From: an uncultured Trueperaceae bacterium
Lineage (GTDB): Bacteria > Deinococcota > Deinococci > Deinococcales > Trueperaceae
NCBI GenBank assembly: GCA_937911855.1
Contig: CALDPK010000096.1
Coordinates: 1 to 8,047 of the forward strand
Length of the DNA stretch: 8,047 nucleotides
Reading direction: 5' to 3'
The notes under the pieces: generated by a model
The model's database searches: none
Seen by the model: only the letters and a program-made list of their open reading frames with translations
What the model was told of the DNA's origin: nothing
In this document: positions 5,266-8,047 of the stretch, in pieces
How positions within the stretch are numbered: position 1 is the first letter of the stretch
How the letters are laid out: each line of letters starts with the position of its first letter
Program-made: the position numbers and the translations under genes

Positions 5266-6951
5266 ATGGAATTCAGGAACGTAGCCATCATCGCCCACGT
5301 CGATCATGGCAAAACAACAATCGTGGACGGCCTGCTCCGGCAGTCTCAGGTTTTTCGCGAGAACCAGCAGATGCAGGACCGGGTCATGGACTCCGGCAGC
5401 ATCGAGCGGGAGCGCGGAATCACCATTCTCGCAAAGAACACCGCAGTCGAGTACCGCGGAGTGAAGATCAACATCGTCGATACCCCCGGTCACGCCGACT
5501 TCGGCGGTGAAGTTGAGCGCGCCCTGGGCATGGTCAACGGCGTACTGCTGCTGATCGATGCAGCCGAAGGCCCCATGCCGCAGACGCGTTTCGTACTGCG
5601 CAAGGCCCTCGACCGCGGCCTCAAGCCGATCGTCGTCGTGAACAAGGTGGACCGCAAGGACGCCCGGCCTGACGCCGTGATCGACCTGACCTTCGACCTG
5701 ATGGTCGAACTCGGTGCGAACGACGACCAGCTCGACTTCCCGATCCTCTACGCAATCGCGCGTGAAGGCAAGGCCTGGGTCGAGCTGGAACAGCCGGGTG
5801 ACTCGTTCGAACCGCTCTTCGAGGCCATCCTCGAGCACATCCCCGCTCCCAAGGTCGACCAGGCAGCGCCGTTCCTGATGCAGGTAGCCAACCTTGACGG
5901 CTCCGATTACCTGGGCCGCATCGCTGTGGGCCGCATCGACGCCGGCACCGTCAGCCCTGGCGACAACGTCATCCGCATCGACGCCGAGGGCGGCACCGTC
6001 CGCAGCCGCGTGACCAAGGTGTTCACGCACCTGGGCCTGGCCCGCGTCGAGACCGAGAAGGCGGTGGCAGGCGACATCGTCGCCCTCACCGGCTTCGACG
6101 ACGTCTCCATCGGCGACGCCCTCACCCACCCGGACCACCCGGTTGACGTGGAGCGCGTCCCGGTCGACGAACCGACCGTGCGGGTGACCTTCAGCCCCAA
6201 CACCAGCCCGTTCGCAGGCAAGGAAGGCCGCTTCCTGACCAGCCGTCAGATCGGCGACCGCCTCAAGCGCGAACTGCTCACCAACGTGGCACTGCGCGTC
6301 GAGGAACTCGGCGGCGAACAGTACCGCGTCGCCGGCCGTGGCGAACTGCACCTCTCGATCCTCATCGAGACCATGCGCCGTGAAGGCTTCGAGTTCAACG
6401 TGTCGCGCCCCGAGGTGATCTACCGCGAGGAGAACGGCGTCAGGCTCGAACCGTTCGAGCGGGTCATCACTGAAGTTCCCGTCGACGCCGTCGGCGCGGT
6501 CATGGAGTCACTCTCAAGCCGCAAGGGCACGCTCGTCAACATGGAACAGGGCGAGGAACGCGCCCGGCTCGAGTTCCTCATGCCCAGCCGCGCGCTGTTC
6601 GGCTACCGCAGCACTTTCCTGTCGATGACCGCCGGTGAGGGCCTCCTCAACCACGTGTTCGACAGCTACCAGCCGCGCGTGGGTGACATCCGCAGCCGCC
6701 CCGAAGGTTCGCTCGTCGCCATGGAAGCAGGCAACACCTTCGCCTACTCCATGTTCAAGCTGCAGGACCGCGGCGAGTTCTTCATCAACCCCGGTGATGA
6801 GGTGTACGTCGGCATGATCGTCGGCGCGCTGCCCAGCGGTGAGTACGACACGTCGGTCGGGGCGCGGCTCGCGCACGCCGTCCGCCGTGGAGACGTCGAC
6901 CCCGGTCACCACCTCCACTCCGTCCAGCCCCTCGAGCTCTGGACTCGCTGA
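5266..6951 (+). CDS. typA: Translational GTPase TypA/BipA, C-terminus lost at a join
   Basis: TypA (BipA) is a ribosome-associated GTPase related to EF-G that helps 50S assembly and stress or cold adaptation. The N-terminal G domain shows AHVDHGKTT (10-18), RERGITI (48-54), DTPGHAD (72-78) and NKVD (126-129). Domain II (about 205-300), the EF-G-like domain III (RELLTNVALRVEE, GRGELHLSILIETMRREGFEF) and domain V (YRSTFLSMTAGEGLLNHVF) follow. AGAGAG lies shortly before the ATG. Similarity runs through FINPGDEVYVGMIVG and stops at residue 520 (base 6825). Family members continue with a conserved EHNRENDL-like segment and are about 590 to 610 residues, so 70 to 90 residues are missing. The remaining 41 codons, to the TGA at 6951, are foreign and largely read antisense through an SDR gene. 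The product as it stands lacks the BipA-specific C-terminal domain and would probably not work. Real typA sequence ends near 6825. Confidence 0.93.
   Translation: MEFRNVAIIAHVDHGKTTIVDGLLRQSQVFRENQQMQDRVMDSGSIERERGITILAKNTAVEYRGVKINIVDTPGHADFGGEVERALGMVNGVLLLIDAAEGPMPQTRFVLRKALDRGLKPIVVVNKVDRKDARPDAVIDLTFDLMVELGANDDQLDFPILYAIAREGKAWVELEQPGDSFEPLFEAILEHIPAPKVDQAAPFLMQVANLDGSDYLGRIAVGRIDAGTVSPGDNVIRIDAEGGTVRSRVTKVFTHLGLARVETEKAVAGDIVALTGFDDVSIGDALTHPDHPVDVERVPVDEPTVRVTFSPNTSPFAGKEGRFLTSRQIGDRLKRELLTNVALRVEELGGEQYRVAGRGELHLSILIETMRREGFEFNVSRPEVIYREENGVRLEPFERVITEVPVDAVGAVMESLSSRKGTLVNMEQGEERARLEFLMPSRALFGYRSTFLSMTAGEGLLNHVFDSYQPRVGDIRSRPEGSLVAMEAGNTFAYSMFKLQDRGEFFINPGDEVYVGMIVGALPSGEYDTSVGARLAHAVRRGDVDPGHHLHSVQPLELWTR
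6826..6873. other. Join between two unrelated sequences
   Basis: Plus-strand TypA similarity ends at 6825 and minus-strand SDR similarity ends near 6871. The roughly 45 bases between match neither family in any frame I can read. On either side are two genes cut at internal positions and facing each other. Codon style changes: to the left GGC and GGT dominate for Gly, while the SDR piece uses GGG, CGA, AGT and AAT. I see no insertion-sequence end, target duplication or integrase site. The simplest reading is a chimeric contig or clone; a genuine rearrangement is possible. Confidence 0.75.
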
Positions 6952-7050
6952 ACGGCAGGCGGCCAAGACCGATTTCCCGCGTTCAGCGAGACCGCGCACC
7001 AGCGCCAGGCCAATCCCTCGATTACTCCCCGTCACCACTGAAAGCGCCAT
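6871..7050 (-). pseudogene. Short-chain dehydrogenase/reductase, N-terminal fragment
   Basis: Short-chain dehydrogenases are NAD(P)-dependent oxidoreductases of about 250 residues. Only the first 60 are present: MALSVVTGSNRGIGLALVRG carries the cofactor-binding TGxxxGxG motif (TGSNRGIG, residues 7-14), followed by the second strand and helix (SVLAACRSASPELEGL) and a VVTGVDVSTADGV stretch, where the acidic residue usually contacts adenine. The expected NNAG motif, the catalytic Ser and the YxxxK pair are absent, because the gene meets typA sequence. The frame stays open to 6514, but that part is antisense of typA and meaningless. The start is ATG at 7050; a TTG two codons upstream is possible. 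No clear ribosome binding site is seen. It lies 59 bases after the LysM gene on the same strand, so the two may be co-transcribed. The substrate cannot be told. Confidence 0.8.
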
Positions 7051-7109
7051 GCCCAAGACTTGCAGCTGCCTGGGCCGGTGCGCAAGCTGATCGAGGGCAG
7101 GCGCTCGCT

Positions 7110-8047
7110 CTACTTCTTTTGGGGGATGGACAGCTTTTGACCTGGTCGAAGCGTCGACTTGCGGCTGATTTGATTGGCAACGGTGATCTGCGCTACCGAC
7201 ACGCCGTAGCGCTGGGCAATGCCGATCAAAGTGTCGCCCGACTTCACGGTGTGGGTCGTGACCTTCGGCGCAACGGCGGAGCTTTTACCCGTCCCGGGGG
7301 GAGGTACACTCAGTGTCTGCCCGATGCGCACCAGAGCCTTGTGAGAGACGCCATTGGCCTGGGCCAAAGCCACTGTGCTCACTCCGTAACGATGCGCGAT
7401 ACCCGAGAGCGTCTCGCCCGCCGTCACCTTGTGGGTGCGCAGGGCAGAGCTAGAACTCCCGGAGCCGGAGGCACCCGACGAGGAAGACCCGCCGTCGTCC
7501 TTTTTGGGCCAAGGGATGCGCAGCGTCTCACCCGACCGAATGTTGAGCTTCGTTCCCATTCCGTTGACATCGGCGATCGAAGACACCGACACGCCGTACT
7601 TGACCGCCAACCCGCTGAGCGTATCTCCGCGTCGCACTTCGTGAGTGCGCAGCTTCCGCTCCTTCTTGACCTTCCCGCGCGGCACCTTGAGCTTGTCGCC
7701 GGGGTAGATCGGCTTTCGCTCGTTGATGCCGTTCATCTTGGTGATCACCGCCACCGTCGTTCCGTAATGACGTGCGATGCTGCCCAGGCTTTGACCCTTC
7801 TCCACGATGTGGAAGAGCGGCATCGGAGTCTGCCACGGGTCCTGCCATCCTTTGGGATACACCTCGACCGTGACGCGACGGTGCGGCAAAAGCAGGGTAG
7901 CCGCTGCCTGCCTGAGTCTTTCAGGAGTCAGTTCCAAGACGTCTTCGGCGGTGCCAAGCGGAGCTAGGATGCGCTCTGGGCTCTTGCCGAACAGCCCCCC
8001 CCGCGACAGCTCGCGTGCGCGACCCAGAGACGTCTCCAGACGCTTGG
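7110..8047 (-). CDS. M16-like peptidase C-terminus with four LysM domains (5' end outside window)
   Basis: The minus frame is open from the right edge to a TAG at 7110-7112, giving 311 visible residues and no true start; the TTG at 7937 is internal. The first 70 or so residues (LETSLGRARELSRGGLFG, then TPERLRQAAATLL and RRVTVEVYPKGW) resemble the C-terminal end of M16 (insulinase-type) peptidases. They continue without a break into four LysM repeats at about 78-122, 135-178, 205-248 and 265-308, each with a GxTL...YG...N...GxxLxxP pattern. Those bind N-acetylglucosamine chains of peptidoglycan. A Gly/Ser-rich linker (about 185-201) separates repeats 2 and 3. The protein is probably exported and wall-associated, but the signal peptide and any HxxEH zinc site lie beyond the window. 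Its look suggests a myxobacterium rather than the Deinococcota of the left part. The LysM call is certain; the M16 call is probable. Confidence 0.88.
   Translation of the reverse strand, partial: KRLETSLGRARELSRGGLFGKSPERILAPLGTAEDVLELTPERLRQAAATLLLPHRRVTVEVYPKGWQDPWQTPMPLFHIVEKGQSLGSIARHYGTTVAVITKMNGINERKPIYPGDKLKVPRGKVKKERKLRTHEVRRGDTLSGLAVKYGVSVSSIADVNGMGTKLNIRSGETLRIPWPKKDDGGSSSSGASGSGSSSSALRTHKVTAGETLSGIAHRYGVSTVALAQANGVSHKALVRIGQTLSVPPPGTGKSSAVAPKVTTHTVKSGDTLIGIAQRYGVSVAQITVANQISRKSTLRPGQKLSIPQKK
7995..8002. repeat. Run of eight C (G on the coding strand)
   Basis: A homopolymer of eight C lies inside the M16-like part of the gene, encoding Arg-Gly-Gly. The frame is sensible on both sides with eight bases, so no error is implied. 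Such runs are prone to sequencing or replication slippage and could cause a frameshift. Confidence 0.6.

Noticed and set aside
5251..6351. A 366-codon open frame on the minus strand opposite typA
   Set aside because: It is antisense to a clear TypA sequence. Its protein is the Val/Asp/Gly/Ala-rich text typical of the complement of G+C-rich genes, with no recognisable motif.
6514..6870. Continuation of the SDR frame to 6514
   Set aside because: Beyond about residue 60 the frame reads the complement of typA. None of the expected SDR motifs (NNAG, Ser, YxxxK) follows, so the open frame is chance.
7119..7967. A 282-codon plus-strand frame opposite the LysM gene
   Set aside because: It is the complement of four well-conserved LysM repeats, and its apparent repeats (such as YRHAVAL and RHRHAVL) only mirror them.
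1..8047. CRISPR arrays, tRNA or rRNA genes, insertion sequences, toxin-antitoxin or defence systems
   Set aside because: I looked on both strands and found no regularly spaced repeats, no cloverleaf-like segment, no transposase or integrase motifs, and no nuclease or toxin gene. The contents are ordinary housekeeping genes plus two partial genes at the right.

Overview
The window is G+C-rich bacterial DNA that appears to come from two sources. Positions 1 to about 6825 look like one coherent chromosomal segment, most likely from the Deinococcus-Thermus group (Deinococcota). The evidence is a Deinococcus-like TypA, IF3, L35 and L20, a short MnmG/GidA-like FAD protein of the kind I recall from Thermus, a UbiE/MenG methyltransferase (this group uses menaquinone), and starts that look leaderless with a TANNNT box just upstream of the ATG. 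Positions from about 6874 to the right end carry the start of a short-chain dehydrogenase and an M16-peptidase/LysM protein. Their codon use differs and they look more like a myxobacterial or other deltaproteobacterial genome. The taxonomic calls are inference from protein similarity as I remember it.

Layout, left to right. hisD (minus) runs off the left edge, missing only its last dozen or so codons. A long perfect hairpin with T-tracts on both sides separates it from the translation operon infC-rpmI-rplT (minus). That operon has a recognisable promoter, and infC seems to start at a rare AUA codon behind a perfect Shine-Dalgarno sequence. A 66-codon gene on the plus strand diverges from infC and overlaps tail-to-tail with the end of the next operon. 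That operon (minus) is a 20-codon leader ORF, ubiE, an unrecognised 201-residue protein and a 238-residue MnmG-like FAD protein, with almost no spacing between genes. A 259-base divergent intergenic region leads to typA/bipA (plus).

typA is intact through its GTPase, domain II and domain III/V regions, but its similarity stops abruptly at residue 520. From there the frame reads antisense through an SDR gene fragment, which is itself cut after about 60 residues. Two unrelated genes are thus cut at one point and joined facing each other. This is best explained by a chimeric assembly or cloning join, less likely by a genuine rearrangement. Right of the join, on the minus strand, are the SDR start and, upstream of it, the C-terminal end of an M16-like peptidase continuous with four LysM repeats.

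Functionally the left part is housekeeping: histidine biosynthesis, translation initiation and ribosomal proteins, menaquinone methylation and a translational GTPase. I see no CRISPR array, tRNA, rRNA, insertion sequence, phage gene or defence system. I do not think the window holds a new multi-gene system. Its most noteworthy points are the chimeric join, the AUA start of infC, the translationally coupled leader ORF before ubiE, and the M16-LysM fusion.
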